A DNA stretch of 27,665 nt from positions 1 through 27,665 of IMG/VR virus record IMGVR_UViG_3300042476_000355. One strand, given 5' to 3'. Numbering within the stretch: position 1 is the stretch's first letter; each line of letters opens with the position of its first letter. Below are positions 14,324-23,237 of this stretch, piece by piece. A program made the translations under genes and the position numbers. The notes under the pieces were generated by a model that worked only from the letters and a program-made list of their open reading frames with translations, had not been told where the DNA came from and did not search any database. Source of the stretch: a virus.

Positions 14324-14820
14324 TGCCTACTGTCACTAACGTAGCCCGTAACATTCAAAACGGGTCTCTTGTGATTAAGGACGGATCGGCTACACCGAAG
14401 TCTTGTACTGTAGCTTGCTCCGGTAATCTGAAGTGGTCTGAATCACGCACAATGGTTGAAGTCCTTTGTCGTGGTTCGGTTGACCACAGACGAGAAGGTA
14501 ACACTGTCGGTTTTACGGTTAGCTTCGATGCCGCTTGGTATCAGCTTATCTCTAAGACCGCCAACTCTGGCGATGCTGTGTCTGTCTACGAAATTCTGTC
14601 TAATCCGGGGTCGTACTTCACGTCGACTGAGGATGGGGCTTACTGTCTTGATATCGAATTCACTGTTGCCGATCCAAACACCACGAACGGCAACGATGAA
14701 AAGATTACCTTCCCGGATGTGTTCATTGAGAAGGTGGACTGCTCGGAAGGCGAAGACAAGAACATGATCTCGTTCTCTGGACGCGGTAAGGTTCGTGCCC
14801 CAACCATCACTCGTGTGTAG
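14323..14820 (+). CDS. Major tail tube protein candidate
   Basis: A 165-residue beta-rich protein starting MPTVTNVARNIQNGSLVIKD. It lies between the tail-completion gene and the tape measure, and an intrinsic terminator follows it, a common arrangement for this abundant protein. VDHRREGNTVGFTVSFDAAW and the C-terminal MISFSGRGKV fit the 'polar beta sandwich' of tail tube subunits. The sequence itself is not of a family I can name. Its start overlaps the previous stop (TAATG). Confidence 0.65.
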   Translation: MPTVTNVARNIQNGSLVIKDGSATPKSCTVACSGNLKWSESRTMVEVLCRGSVDHRREGNTVGFTVSFDAAWYQLISKTANSGDAVSVYEILSNPGSYFTSTEDGAYCLDIEFTVADPNTTNGNDEKITFPDVFIEKVDCSEGEDKNMISFSGRGKVRAPTITRV

Positions 14821-14838
14821 TATACTTCGGTTCTCCCG

Positions 14839-14876
14839 CCCGGTATGTCCAGTCGGGCATACCGGGTTTTCTTTTT
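14839..14876 (+). terminator. Intrinsic terminator after the major tail gene
   Basis: Arms CCCGGTATG (14839-14847) and CATACCGGG (14858-14866) form 9 pairs, followed by TTTTCTTTTT. The loop side begins TGTCCAG, which recurs in the terminator at 27325. Confidence 0.9.
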
Positions 14877-14892
14877 AGCTGGAGAGGCTTAG

Positions 14893-17361
14893 ATGAGTAA
14901 GAAGTTTGAGTATGAACTGACTCTACGGCTGGAGAAGGCCGAGAAGGCGATTGCCTCCCTTGCTTCAAAGATTGAGAAGGACTTAGGGGGAGCGGCAAAT
15001 AAGGGGTTGAAAGACCTCACCGATGCTGATAACAAGTATACCAAAGAACGCATTGACAATATCCGGAGACGTTCGCAAGAAGATTCTGAGGCAAGGAAGA
15101 TTCGATTTGATGACCACAAGGGTGTGCTGTCACGGATCGAGCAGGCTGAGATTATCAATGCTCAGAAGTTAGCTGAGATCGAAGCAAGAGTGACTACGCT
15201 AACTAAGAAAGAACTTGAGGATCAACTTAGAGAGTACCAGAAACTCGCAAGGGCACGCATTCAGTATGCAACTGAGGCTGGGTATAAAGCGGAAGCAATA
15301 ACTAGCCAATCAATGGCTAACGGTGCCAGAGGTGTTTCTGCAATCTTCCAGGTTCAGCAGGGTATCGAAGATGCCATGTACGCTGGTCTGCGTGGTGCTG
15401 GTAACAACATCGCCTTCTTGCTGACCAAGGTAACCAGTAGTTGGGTTGCTATCGGTGGTCTGATTGGTGTGGCTACTCTGCAACTTGCTGACCACCTTGG
15501 TGTGTTTGAGAAACTCAACGAAGCCTACGATGGTGCTTTGTGGAAGACTAAAGAACAGGTCAGGTATGAAGAACATCTGCTTCGGTTGAAGAAAGAGCAA
15601 CTGGACAGAGAAGACCAGAAAAAAGAGGATGAGGCTAAGTTTTCTCCAGCAAGTAAGACACTAGCCGGGCTGCAAGATGAGATCAAGGAAAAGAAAGAGA
15701 TACTTACTGGTCAAAGAGAGCGACAGTTCGCCTATGAGCGTACTATCGAACTTGTAACTGAGTTGAAAAATAGGCAGAAAGAGTTACGCGGTGTCGAGAA
15801 GGCGATGGAAGAAGACCTTCTGCCAATCACCGTGAACGAGAAGAAGGAACTTGAGCGAAGGAAAGCCGAGCTTGAGAATCAGATCAGTAAGTTGAAGGGT
15901 CGCATTGAAGATCAGAAGCCCGGCTTTACTGCCGACGAGCTGGTTAAGAACGCTAAAGCGTTTGAGGTTGTTCAAGAAAAGGCAGAGAACTTCGGCAGTG
16001 CTGTCGCAAAGACCACAGACGAAGTGAAGAACTTGTTAGAGCAACTCAAACCTGTTGAGGAGGCCAGTTTCCGCAAGGAAGCAATGGAATGGGTTAAGCA
16101 AGAAACCCTTGCCATGCTCGACCGAGAAATCGAACAGTCCAAGGATGTGGTCAAGGCTCGTGAAGAAGAACTTAGGACAGTCCAGCAGACTCTTGCTACT
16201 GCTGAGCAACTACTGAAGACTGAGCAGAATCGTGAAGATGCTATCCGTAAGGCAGCATCGGCACGGGAAGATGAGTTCGCTAAGCAGAAACTGGGTCTCC
16301 AGAATACCATTCTGGATATGGAGGCTTCTGAGACTGCTAAGGCTGAAAAGGCCAAAGCAGACTCTGCAAAAGAGGCTGTTGCTAGTCAGATGGATAGCCA
16401 TCGTAAGTGGGCAGAGAAGCAGGCACAGATTGACAAGTTCAACAATAAGGGCAACTCAGCCAATATCGATGCTGCTAAGCAGAACTGGCTTAGTAACATG
16501 CAGGCACAAGCCGATGCTGAGATTGCTCGCATTGAAGCGAATGAAAAGCGTGCCATTGAATCTGCCAAGAAGATTGCTGAAGAGGCCAAGAAGGCCAACC
16601 TCGATGCTATGGAAGTTGTGCAGAAGAAGAAGGTCGAAGACCTGCTTGAAGAAGCGGAAGGTATCCAGTTCGGCGGTGGTGATTGGGGTGATCCTGAAAA
16701 AGCAAAAGAGATGTACGACGACGCACAAGAGGCGTTAGATAAGGCCCTGAAGACTTTGAAAGAAATGGCTGACGCCAAGGTTGGTAATCTCAATCAGAAG
16801 GATTCTGTGCAGCAAGGTAAGCAAGCTCTACGCGAGTGGGAAGAACTTACCGAGAGGATCAAAGAAGTCAATGACCTTAAATTGGAATATAACAAACAGG
16901 CTCAGGAAGAGTCCCATGATCGTGTTCAGGATATAGCTGCTGATATGGTTCAAGAGATGAATCGTCTGGATGATGTTAAAGAGAAACACGACGAACTTCT
17001 CAAAAAGAAGGAACTCATCAGCAAGACTCCAATGACAAGTGCTGATGATCTTCAGGCTATTGAAAAGTATCGTGCTGCTTTGCAGGCGATTCTTGATATG
17101 CGAATCCAGATTGCGAATCAGCCGTTGCAGGCTCCAATGCAGGTTCCTGGTTTGGGTGCTCCGGGTGCTCCACAACCTCCTGCTGGTGCTGGCGGTCAAG
17201 GTGCTCCAGGTGCTCCTTCCAACCCAGCACCTACCCCACCACCGAATTCAGGCATGTCGTTGACATTCAACATGAACAACACGACACCGAATGCTGTGAT
17301 GGCGGCTGCTGCTGCCTACCAGCAGAATCAGCGGGCAGTGGCAATGCTCAGCGGTAATTGA
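14893..17361 (+). CDS. Tape measure protein
   Basis: An 822-residue protein, the longest in the window, in the usual place after the major tail protein and before distal-tail and hub genes. It is mainly coiled coil: heptads run from residue 1 to about 130 and again from 235 to 740, rich in Glu, Lys and Ala. A hydrophobic segment at about 175-205 (VAIGGLIGVATLQLADHLG) is the membrane-active part often found in tape measures. The C-terminus has a collagen-like GAPGAP stretch and ends in a short beta region (MSLTFNMNN). In siphoviruses length sets tail length; at about 0.15 nm per residue this would be near 120 nm. GGAGAGG precedes the ATG. Confidence 0.85.
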   Translation: MSKKFEYELTLRLEKAEKAIASLASKIEKDLGGAANKGLKDLTDADNKYTKERIDNIRRRSQEDSEARKIRFDDHKGVLSRIEQAEIINAQKLAEIEARVTTLTKKELEDQLREYQKLARARIQYATEAGYKAEAITSQSMANGARGVSAIFQVQQGIEDAMYAGLRGAGNNIAFLLTKVTSSWVAIGGLIGVATLQLADHLGVFEKLNEAYDGALWKTKEQVRYEEHLLRLKKEQLDREDQKKEDEAKFSPASKTLAGLQDEIKEKKEILTGQRERQFAYERTIELVTELKNRQKELRGVEKAMEEDLLPITVNEKKELERRKAELENQISKLKGRIEDQKPGFTADELVKNAKAFEVVQEKAENFGSAVAKTTDEVKNLLEQLKPVEEASFRKEAMEWVKQETLAMLDREIEQSKDVVKAREEELRTVQQTLATAEQLLKTEQNREDAIRKAASAREDEFAKQKLGLQNTILDMEASETAKAEKAKADSAKEAVASQMDSHRKWAEKQAQIDKFNNKGNSANIDAAKQNWLSNMQAQADAEIARIEANEKRAIESAKKIAEEAKKANLDAMEVVQKKKVEDLLEEAEGIQFGGGDWGDPEKAKEMYDDAQEALDKALKTLKEMADAKVGNLNQKDSVQQGKQALREWEELTERIKEVNDLKLEYNKQAQEESHDRVQDIAADMVQEMNRLDDVKEKHDELLKKKELISKTPMTSADDLQAIEKYRAALQAILDMRIQIANQPLQAPMQVPGLGAPGAPQPPAGAGGQGAPGAPSNPAPTPPPNSGMSLTFNMNNTTPNAVMAAAAAYQQNQRAVAMLSGN

Positions 17362-17386
17362 CAGCTACCCTGTGGTCCAGTATCAT
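17358..17386 (+). promoter_or_regulatory. Rightward sigma70-like promoter before the distal tail genes
   Basis: TTGACA (17358-17363), a 17-base spacer, TATCAT (17381-17386), then TCGT. The spacer contains a complete TGTGGTC heptamer (17371-17377). The -35 box overlaps the stop region of the tape measure gene. Start point is near 17393, directly at the first base pairs of the following terminator-like hairpin. Confidence 0.85.
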
Positions 17387-17390
17387 TCGT

Positions 17391-17426
17391 GCCAGAGTAG
17401 GCTTCGGCTTACTCTGGCCTTTTTCT
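17391..17426 (+). terminator. Intrinsic terminator directly at the promoter start point
   Basis: GCCAGAGTAGGC and its complement at 17407-17418 form 12 pairs (one G-U) around a TTCG tetraloop, followed by CTTTTTCTT. It would end transcripts from the tape measure gene. RNA started at the adjacent promoter would begin with this hairpin, giving either a tiny RNA or a 5' stabilising cap. Confidence 0.85.
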
Positions 17427-17436
17427 TGGAGTTGAG

Positions 17437-17967
17437 ATGGCTTTTTCATTCGCACCTGCTCTCTGGCGTTCTGGTACGTCGTATACGCCTCCCAGTGGCA
17501 CCACACGGACCACAACCGTCAACAGTGGTCAATTGTTCTTCCTGCCCCAGCCGATCACAGCATTCCCTCTCCTAGACGATTTCAGGGGTAGGGTTGAGGA
17601 GATGCCAGCCAAGGTTGGTGGTAATGCTGTCAGAGGCAACAGACATGCTCATAAGCAGATCAGTATCACCGGCTTGTATGGTAAGCATTTGGTGTCAACT
17701 GAGACTACTCTGATTACTGAACTTCAGATGCTCGACTTGCATCGAGACCTGCTTGAGTTTCTCAATCCAACTGAGCCTACACAAGAGCATGAACTATTCA
17801 TGTACTACGATTCAGGTACAAATACCTATCGCAAGTACAAGCAATGCTTCAAGGCAAGTTTGCAGACTGACATTGGTGACTCTGCCTATGCAAACAAAAT
17901 CTTCACCATGAGCCTGCAAATGATTATCCTTGATCCAGTCATCTACACTACAGGACCGGGGGCTTAA
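17437..17967 (+). CDS. Distal tail protein-like
   Basis: A 176-residue protein following the tape measure. MAFSFAPALWRSG, a central QISITGLYG strand, LLEFLNPTEPTQEHELFMYY and a C-terminal LQMIILDPVIY fit the pattern of Dit-like proteins (about 100-residue core, ending in strands that contact the tube). These form the hub platform at the tail tip. TTGGAG lies 6 bases upstream. Position is the main evidence. Confidence 0.55.
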   Translation: MAFSFAPALWRSGTSYTPPSGTTRTTTVNSGQLFFLPQPITAFPLLDDFRGRVEEMPAKVGGNAVRGNRHAHKQISITGLYGKHLVSTETTLITELQMLDLHRDLLEFLNPTEPTQEHELFMYYDSGTNTYRKYKQCFKASLQTDIGDSAYANKIFTMSLQMIILDPVIYTTGPGA

Positions 17968-17969
17968 CA

Positions 17970-19532
17970 ATGGCTCTATTTGACTTTGATGAATCTGAAT
18001 ACAAAAGGATCATCGAACTCTATGACACTGATGCCTCAACCCTACTGAGTACTCTTTGTGACATCAGTCAGGACATCGATAAGGTTCAGCATTGTGAGTT
18101 TGATTGGCTGCGTCAGGCGGGTCTTGGTGGCGGCTCAATCACACTCGATCTGACCACAGATGATACTATTCCTACAGTCGGTCAGTGGATCGTCTGCAAG
18201 TACAACTCAACCGATGTCTGGTACAAAGGTCGTATTGAAGAAGTCGCTGTCAACTCGCCTGACGGCGGTATCAGCCTACGACTCTTCTCACTGTGGTCAG
18301 TGTTGACTGAGATTCAAGTTGGCGGCAACCCTTGGTGGGATGAGGGTGCTAAGACCTTCGGTCGTTATGACTACTTCACTAACGATCCAGACTATGCAAC
18401 GCAGGTCTACACCAACATCACCAACCTTCAGCAACTTGTTGAGAAACTTTACAACGATTACCTGCTGCCTTGGGGCAACGGTGCAACCATCCTGCTGGAT
18501 GTCATTGATGCACCGACTGATGCGGACTCATTCGCCAGTATGACCTTTCGTGGCGGTGAGTCTCTCAATCAGGTTCTTAGAACCGTTGCTGAGGCTGCTG
18601 GTGACTACTCTTACGGCATTACGGCAGATAACAAGTTCTTCTTCAAGCCCAAGGAAACCAGTTCACAGCATACCTACCAAGAAGGGGTAAACTGCAATTA
18701 CTCCTACACCACAGATCGTAGTCTGATGTACAACAGACTGATCCTGACTGGTGGGTATGTCTATGGTGCTCCATCGACTGCTGGCTTCTATGTCTGGAAC
18801 TACCATGCAGAAGATGCAGCTAGTGTTGCTCTGTACGGTGTTAGTAAGTCATTGACTGTCAAGATTCCTTGGATCAGGAATCATGTTGATAGTCAGAACT
18901 TTGCAGACGCTTTCTTTGCCAAGTACGCTATACCTACCACACGGTATTCAATCCAGACAATTGCTCAGGGCTATCCGCTCTGGCCTTGGATGGGCGGAGT
19001 TACTGTGGTCGATCAGGACTCAATAACGGTCAATACCAATACCTTCGATTCAGTCAAGGTCACATTCAATGAGGCTCCTAGGTTCTCATTGACCACAGGA
19101 CCGTCTGAGCCGATGTATCCCGGTGCTAAGGTTGTCGAGCCTAAAGACGGTGAGAGCAATTCCGGTGCTGGCGGTGGTGGTGATGCTGGTGGTGTCAGTG
19201 GTTTCGATAGCGTCATTCTGAGCGGTCTATCGATTGACAGTTGCCGCTGGCCCCCCTGCGAAGTCAAGACAATGGGCTTCTATGTCACCAGTGCCTACCC
19301 AGCCTCTGGCTATGTGGTAGGTGATATGTACTACTCGACTAAGCCAGTCTGTCCGCGTACAGGCATCACTGTCTGGGACATGGAGACACCGTTTGGGCAA
19401 TACGTTGCTCTTGACGGTTTGTCTGGTGGCGAGGTCGTTGGTAGGATGGGTGTTGCTGTATTCATGCGTAGGTACGCTGACCACGACATCAACGGCTGCA
19501 AATGGTTCATGACAGGTCTCTCTTGCCCTTAA
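17970..19532 (+). CDS. Tail hub / tail-associated protein (gp27-like)
   Basis: A 520-residue protein directly after the Dit-like gene. Residues 30-120 (ITLDLTTDDTIPTVGQWIVC) and 195-330 (ESLNQVLRTVAEAAGDYSYGI, then NNKFFFKPKE) resemble the beta domains of T4 gp27/Tal-type hubs, where SFASMTFRGGESL-like segments precede a 'YSYGITADNKFFF' strand. A glycine-rich linker at about 396-410 leads to a C-terminal 110-residue part with several Cys. Such proteins form the tail tip ring and carry the central spike or fibres. Enzyme motifs for cell-wall cleavage are not seen. Confidence 0.7.
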   Translation: MALFDFDESEYKRIIELYDTDASTLLSTLCDISQDIDKVQHCEFDWLRQAGLGGGSITLDLTTDDTIPTVGQWIVCKYNSTDVWYKGRIEEVAVNSPDGGISLRLFSLWSVLTEIQVGGNPWWDEGAKTFGRYDYFTNDPDYATQVYTNITNLQQLVEKLYNDYLLPWGNGATILLDVIDAPTDADSFASMTFRGGESLNQVLRTVAEAAGDYSYGITADNKFFFKPKETSSQHTYQEGVNCNYSYTTDRSLMYNRLILTGGYVYGAPSTAGFYVWNYHAEDAASVALYGVSKSLTVKIPWIRNHVDSQNFADAFFAKYAIPTTRYSIQTIAQGYPLWPWMGGVTVVDQDSITVNTNTFDSVKVTFNEAPRFSLTTGPSEPMYPGAKVVEPKDGESNSGAGGGGDAGGVSGFDSVILSGLSIDSCRWPPCEVKTMGFYVTSAYPASGYVVGDMYYSTKPVCPRTGITVWDMETPFGQYVALDGLSGGEVVGRMGVAVFMRRYADHDINGCKWFMTGLSCP

Positions 19533-19541
19533 AGGTGCTAC

Positions 19542-20696
19542 ATGGCTGGCTGGAACAATAAGAACTGCTGCTGTGAAGCCAAAGCATACACGTGTGCTGA
19601 CGGTACAGTCGACATCTGCTGCGTTACACTAGAAGTCAGCACGTGGGTGAGAAAGCTGCCTGCATATGCTAGAAACACAGACCCCGATGACATCTGCGGT
19701 TATGTTTCCTCGCCATATCCGCACAACAACGTCTGCGGTTATGCAAGTAACGGTAGTCCCTGTGGTCTACCATCATTCAGTATCTTTTGGGGGATTCAGT
19801 CAGACGGAACAATAGCTCTTAACTTGGAACTCTATTCTACCGTAGACGGCAGCGGTAACTATGTTCCACCAGTGTTTCATCGTGTTACAGGACTAGACCC
19901 GAACACATGGTATCTGTCGCCTGTTACGTTCACTCTTTCTGGTGTAACCTACACTATTGAGGTTTGTCCTGATCCGCACACACCGTTCCCTGAGTGGCCT
20001 CTTACAGATGTGTTCTATGAGCTTAGGGATTCAACAGGTGCATTGATGCGGGCAGCAGGGGGCCTACTGTGTGGGGAAGAGTGTGACCCTTCACGGTTCC
20101 TCTGGAGACTGCGGTGGAAGTACAGCATTTACACGGACGAGATCACCATCTCGCCCTTTGTGCAGGCTCGCACAGGTCCTCTCTCCGTTTCGAATTACAG
20201 TGGAACGATTGTTGTTCCGTACGACGATGGTAACTGGGCAGACGACGATTACACAACGACACTGACAGCACCCGGAGTTGCTGACCTGCCTGTTTCTGTA
20301 CTCCGAGTGGATTCCTGTACTATACCTCCCCCACCTGAACCTTGTGAAGTAGAGAACGCCTGTTTCCCTGATGGCTGTCCTTGCATTATCGACGGTTCAG
20401 ATGGTAGTCTGTATCGTACACTCACTGCTGACATCTCTGGCCCAGTCACTGCAACAGGGCTTACACTGATTCCATACTTAGCTGAGGGATGGGACTATAG
20501 TTCTGGCGGCGATTCCATTGCCATTAGGTGTACTAATGGGGGGGTCGATCCGTACTATGTGTATGTCAGTGTCGGTGGTACAATCATGTTCGGTTCTATC
20601 CCTGCTGGCGGTTTTGACTGCACTCCAGATGGTCTGGATATCGTTGATATCACAGTGACAGATGGAATAACAACAATGGTGCTCTACACACTATGA
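19542..20696 (+). CDS. Cysteine-rich tail-tip protein
   Basis: A 384-residue protein with 19 cysteines, including NCCCEAK, DICCVT and CPCIID. Many sit in loops of a beta-rich sequence (LYSTVDGSGNYVPPVFHRVT). No signal peptide is seen. It lies directly after the hub gene and would be a tip or fibre protein; the Cys residues may bind metal or form disulphides after release. Its end overlaps the next gene start (ATGA). AAAGGTGC precedes the ATG. Confidence 0.6.
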   Translation: MAGWNNKNCCCEAKAYTCADGTVDICCVTLEVSTWVRKLPAYARNTDPDDICGYVSSPYPHNNVCGYASNGSPCGLPSFSIFWGIQSDGTIALNLELYSTVDGSGNYVPPVFHRVTGLDPNTWYLSPVTFTLSGVTYTIEVCPDPHTPFPEWPLTDVFYELRDSTGALMRAAGGLLCGEECDPSRFLWRLRWKYSIYTDEITISPFVQARTGPLSVSNYSGTIVVPYDDGNWADDDYTTTLTAPGVADLPVSVLRVDSCTIPPPPEPCEVENACFPDGCPCIIDGSDGSLYRTLTADISGPVTATGLTLIPYLAEGWDYSSGGDSIAIRCTNGGVDPYYVYVSVGGTIMFGSIPAGGFDCTPDGLDIVDITVTDGITTMVLYTL

Positions 20697-21991
20697 AACA
20701 CGCCTGTGGTTGGGATAAGTGGCTTGCACCCGGACAGCCAGACGGTACGCCCGGGTTTTGTAATGCCTGTGGTCTGAATATGACCTACGGTGGTGTGAAG
20801 CGTTGCCTGCTCAAGCGAGGCGGTGCGGTGGTGGATCAGGAAAAGCCTGCGGCTCAGCGGTGGGTGTCCCTGACTGATCTGAGTCGGGATTCTGCACAAC
20901 TTGCTTCTATGCTTTCCGGGAAGGCAGATTGCATCATCGGTGTAGCCCGTTCGGGACTAACCCCTGCAACAATTGTAGCTACACTACTTCACCTGCCTCT
21001 CTTTGTTCTCCGAGAGTCTGAGGGGGACATTGTTGATGCAGGGCACGGTTGGAGATTGAAGACAGACCAGTTCCAAACCCCTGTGGTCATCGATGACACA
21101 TCGTGCTCGGGCCAGAGCCTAGCAAGAATAAAGAAGGTGGTTGAAAGCAGTCACCTGACTCCTAAGTACGCCGTGGTATACTATGACACTAAGTCAAAAG
21201 AGTCTGTGGACTACTTTGTCAGGGAACTGCCCAGACCACACGTACTGGAATGGAACATTGCTAACAGTGTCTACTCCAGTCAGATGCTGTGGGATATGGA
21301 CGGGGTGATCTGTGAGGACTGCCCTAATTACACCGCTGATGACGAGTACTACGCAAAGTGGTTGGATACCGCTAAGCCCAAATGCCTGCCTTTGAGAAGC
21401 AAGATCAGGATCGTCACCGGTCGCAGAGAGATGTGGAGACCACAGACTGAAGCATGGCTGGCTAGGCATGGTGTGCAGGCAGAACTGATAATGCACCCAG
21501 ATGGGGAGCGTACAGGCGAGTCTGTCATTGAGCACAAAGCCAATGCAGTGCTGAAGTATGCGACCGGACCTGTTGCAATGCTGGAGAGCGATAAGCAGCA
21601 GGCTCTGCGGATACAGGAGATCACCGGCAAGGCAGTCTGGTATGTGGGTGATGGTCCTGAAGTAGCAAAACAAAAACCGCAGAAGACAGTAACAACTGTC
21701 CCTGCGGTTCAGGAAGTTCGGGTTGATTGGTTTGAGGACTATCCTTGCACTTACCGTGCAGGAGAGCCTCAGAAGAAGACGTGCGGATGCGGTGGCACAG
21801 GTGTGGTCTACACGATGGATTGCACAGAAACCACAGGTAAGTCCTGTGTTGCAACAGAACTACAGCGTAAGGGGCTTCTCAAGAAGCATCCGGACCTGTA
21901 TCATTCTGTGAGGGTCTGTGAAGACTGTCCGCTGGCTAAGGCAGTGTCCGTGGCTCCCGGCCTTCCTGCTGGGCAATCGCCTTCTCATTAG
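20693..21991 (+). CDS. Phosphoribosyltransferase-HAD fusion with zinc motifs
   Basis: A 432-residue protein with four parts. Residues 5-38 have a Cys set (C5, C23, C26, C38), likely zinc-binding. Residues 60-190 form a type I phosphoribosyltransferase with the PRPP loop VVIDDTSCSGQS at 131-142. Residues 198-320 are a HAD phosphatase core: D201-M-D203-G, TGRR at 242-245, Lys282, and ESD at 298-300. The C-terminus has CGCGG and CEDC. The pair of activities suggests processing of a nucleotide or sugar-phosphate. The substrate is unknown. It starts within the stop of the tail-tip gene (ATGA). Confidence 0.75.
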   Translation: MKHACGWDKWLAPGQPDGTPGFCNACGLNMTYGGVKRCLLKRGGAVVDQEKPAAQRWVSLTDLSRDSAQLASMLSGKADCIIGVARSGLTPATIVATLLHLPLFVLRESEGDIVDAGHGWRLKTDQFQTPVVIDDTSCSGQSLARIKKVVESSHLTPKYAVVYYDTKSKESVDYFVRELPRPHVLEWNIANSVYSSQMLWDMDGVICEDCPNYTADDEYYAKWLDTAKPKCLPLRSKIRIVTGRREMWRPQTEAWLARHGVQAELIMHPDGERTGESVIEHKANAVLKYATGPVAMLESDKQQALRIQEITGKAVWYVGDGPEVAKQKPQKTVTTVPAVQEVRVDWFEDYPCTYRAGEPQKKTCGCGGTGVVYTMDCTETTGKSCVATELQRKGLLKKHPDLYHSVRVCEDCPLAKAVSVAPGLPAGQSPSH

Positions 21992-22202
21992 TCAGGCAGA
22001 GTTGATTGACTGCGATCTGTAACTGCCTGTTCGAGTGGGTGTTCGCTGCTACTGCTTGATAGAGTTCAAGTGCTGCAAATACAGCAGCAGCGAACATGGT
22101 CAGAAGCATGAAGCAGCAGCAGACGCACAGGATGCCTACCCAATCTCGATTGACTGGCTGAGGGGTGGTACTGATGCTGGTTGGATGAATGTTCTCGTGC
22201 AT
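21936..22202 (-). CDS. Lone minus-strand single-pass membrane protein
   Basis: An 88-residue protein starting MHENIHPTSISTTPQP. AAGGAG lies 7 bases upstream of the ATG, one of the best ribosome sites in the window. Residues 22-48 form a hydrophobic segment (VGILCVCCCFMLLTMFAAAV) and the C-terminus is a helix of soluble type (LQIAVNQLCLTNEKAIAQQE). It overlaps the end of the fusion gene by 56 bases, tail to tail. It fills a gap between two plus-strand genes. It may be a holin, inner spanin or inner-membrane exclusion factor. Confidence 0.65.
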   Translation of the reverse strand: MHENIHPTSISTTPQPVNRDWVGILCVCCCFMLLTMFAAAVFAALELYQAVAANTHSNRQLQIAVNQLCLTNEKAIAQQEGREPRTLP

Positions 22203-22281
22203 TGCGGTCTCCTTGTGAGTGGTGGGGTCTGTAACAGTACCACTTAAACTTGCAAAGTGTTCGAGCAATTTGGAGAGAATT

Positions 22282-22878
22282 TTGGAACTGACCACAAGTG
22301 AACTTGTCTTTTCCTTCATGCAGACCACATCTGCAAGGCACTGGAGAATACTTGCTGTTGACTCACAGAGCATTGATTTCGTGGCTGCATCCCTTGAGCA
22401 GTACGGGTTTGCCTACTCTGTCGACACAGTACCTGACTTCAGACTACCCTATGATGTTGTGATTGGTAAGATTGACCACCCCCTGTGGTCTACAATCAAG
22501 GATGCCGCCTCTGTGGTCATCATGGAGTTTCCGGATCAGGGGACAGTTGAGAGCCTCACCAAGCAGTACACCTGTTCACGTAATGGCAACCTTTTTTCAG
22601 TTCTTCTGGATTTCGGGCGAACATCTTGCATAGAATCGCGGTACTCTTGTAGACACCGCTCAACCGAACCGGTCAGGTTTGCTGAGTGTGCTCCTTGCGA
22701 AGCCTTGACAGGCGAGAGCAGGGTTCCTATCTTCAGGTGCAGTCTGTTCGACTGTGAGTGTTCTGTAGCCAGTCGAGAGATCGCTGGTGAAGGAAAGCTC
22801 AACCTGAAGACAGGAAAGCAGTCACGCAGGGCTTTGCCTTGCACAACCTGCCGAGATCGAGTACCATTTGCAGAGTGA
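22282..22878 (+). CDS. Zinc-ribbon protein of unknown function
   Basis: A 198-residue protein from a TTG with GGAGAG upstream; an ATG at 22318 is an alternative without a ribosome site. The N-terminal half is alpha/beta (WRILAVDSQSIDFVAASLEQ, then ASVVIMEFPDQG). The C-terminal third has a Cys series: CAPC, FRCSLFDCECS and LPCTTCRDR. This tail resembles one I know from Planctomycetota and some phage proteins encoded near glycosyltransferases; that memory is not a verified match. It precedes the DUF115-like gene by two small genes. Confidence 0.6.
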   Translation: MELTTSELVFSFMQTTSARHWRILAVDSQSIDFVAASLEQYGFAYSVDTVPDFRLPYDVVIGKIDHPLWSTIKDAASVVIMEFPDQGTVESLTKQYTCSRNGNLFSVLLDFGRTSCIESRYSCRHRSTEPVRFAECAPCEALTGESRVPIFRCSLFDCECSVASREIAGEGKLNLKTGKQSRRALPCTTCRDRVPFAE

Positions 22879-22882
22879 CCAC

Positions 22883-23086
22883 ATGCAGCAGTACATTGTC
22901 ATTCCGGAGATGCCTGCTATCATCAGGAAGATTGTACCAGATGGAGCACACATAGCACCGTTCATTAGTGCTACTGCCGCAGTATCACACCACGGTTTCC
23001 TTGTGTCTGGGCAAGTCTCTGAAACTCGATACGGCTGGCTCAGAGAGATGTACAATGCAGGAATCAGATCGAGAGGGAACGCCTGA
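22883..23086 (+). CDS. Small hypothetical protein
   Basis: A 67-residue protein starting MQQYIVIPEMPAIIRKIVPD, with an even mix of hydrophobic and polar residues and no membrane segment. It begins 4 bases after the zinc-ribbon gene's stop, and its own TGA overlaps the next ATG (TGATG). The ribosome site (AGAG) is weak. No family is recognised. Confidence 0.55.
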   Translation: MQQYIVIPEMPAIIRKIVPDGAHIAPFISATAAVSHHGFLVSGQVSETRYGWLREMYNAGIRSRGNA

Positions 23087-23229
23087 TGGATGTCAGCCTT
23101 GAATCTTTTGTTGGGTTTGCATTCAGTGATCCAACAACCGTCTTTGCCAGTCTGACCTACAATGAGTGCATGTTACTGGCCCGTGAGGCCAGCGATCTAG
23201 AAGATTGGTTCAACAACCTCACCCTCTAA
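23086..23229 (+). CDS. Very small hypothetical protein
   Basis: A 47-residue protein starting MDVSLESFVGFAFSDPTT and ending ASDLEDWFNNLTL. AGAGGGAAC lies about 7 bases before its ATG, and the ATG overlaps the previous stop. It continues the uninterrupted chain of coupled genes; its stop TAAGGA forms the ribosome site of the next gene. Acidic; role unknown. Confidence 0.6.
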   Translation: MDVSLESFVGFAFSDPTTVFASLTYNECMLLAREASDLEDWFNNLTL

Positions 23230-23237
23230 GGACAACC

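Noticed and set aside
14821-14826. TATACTTCG as a further promoter of the family
   Set aside because: No -35 box at 17-18 bases upstream, and the -10 box differs.
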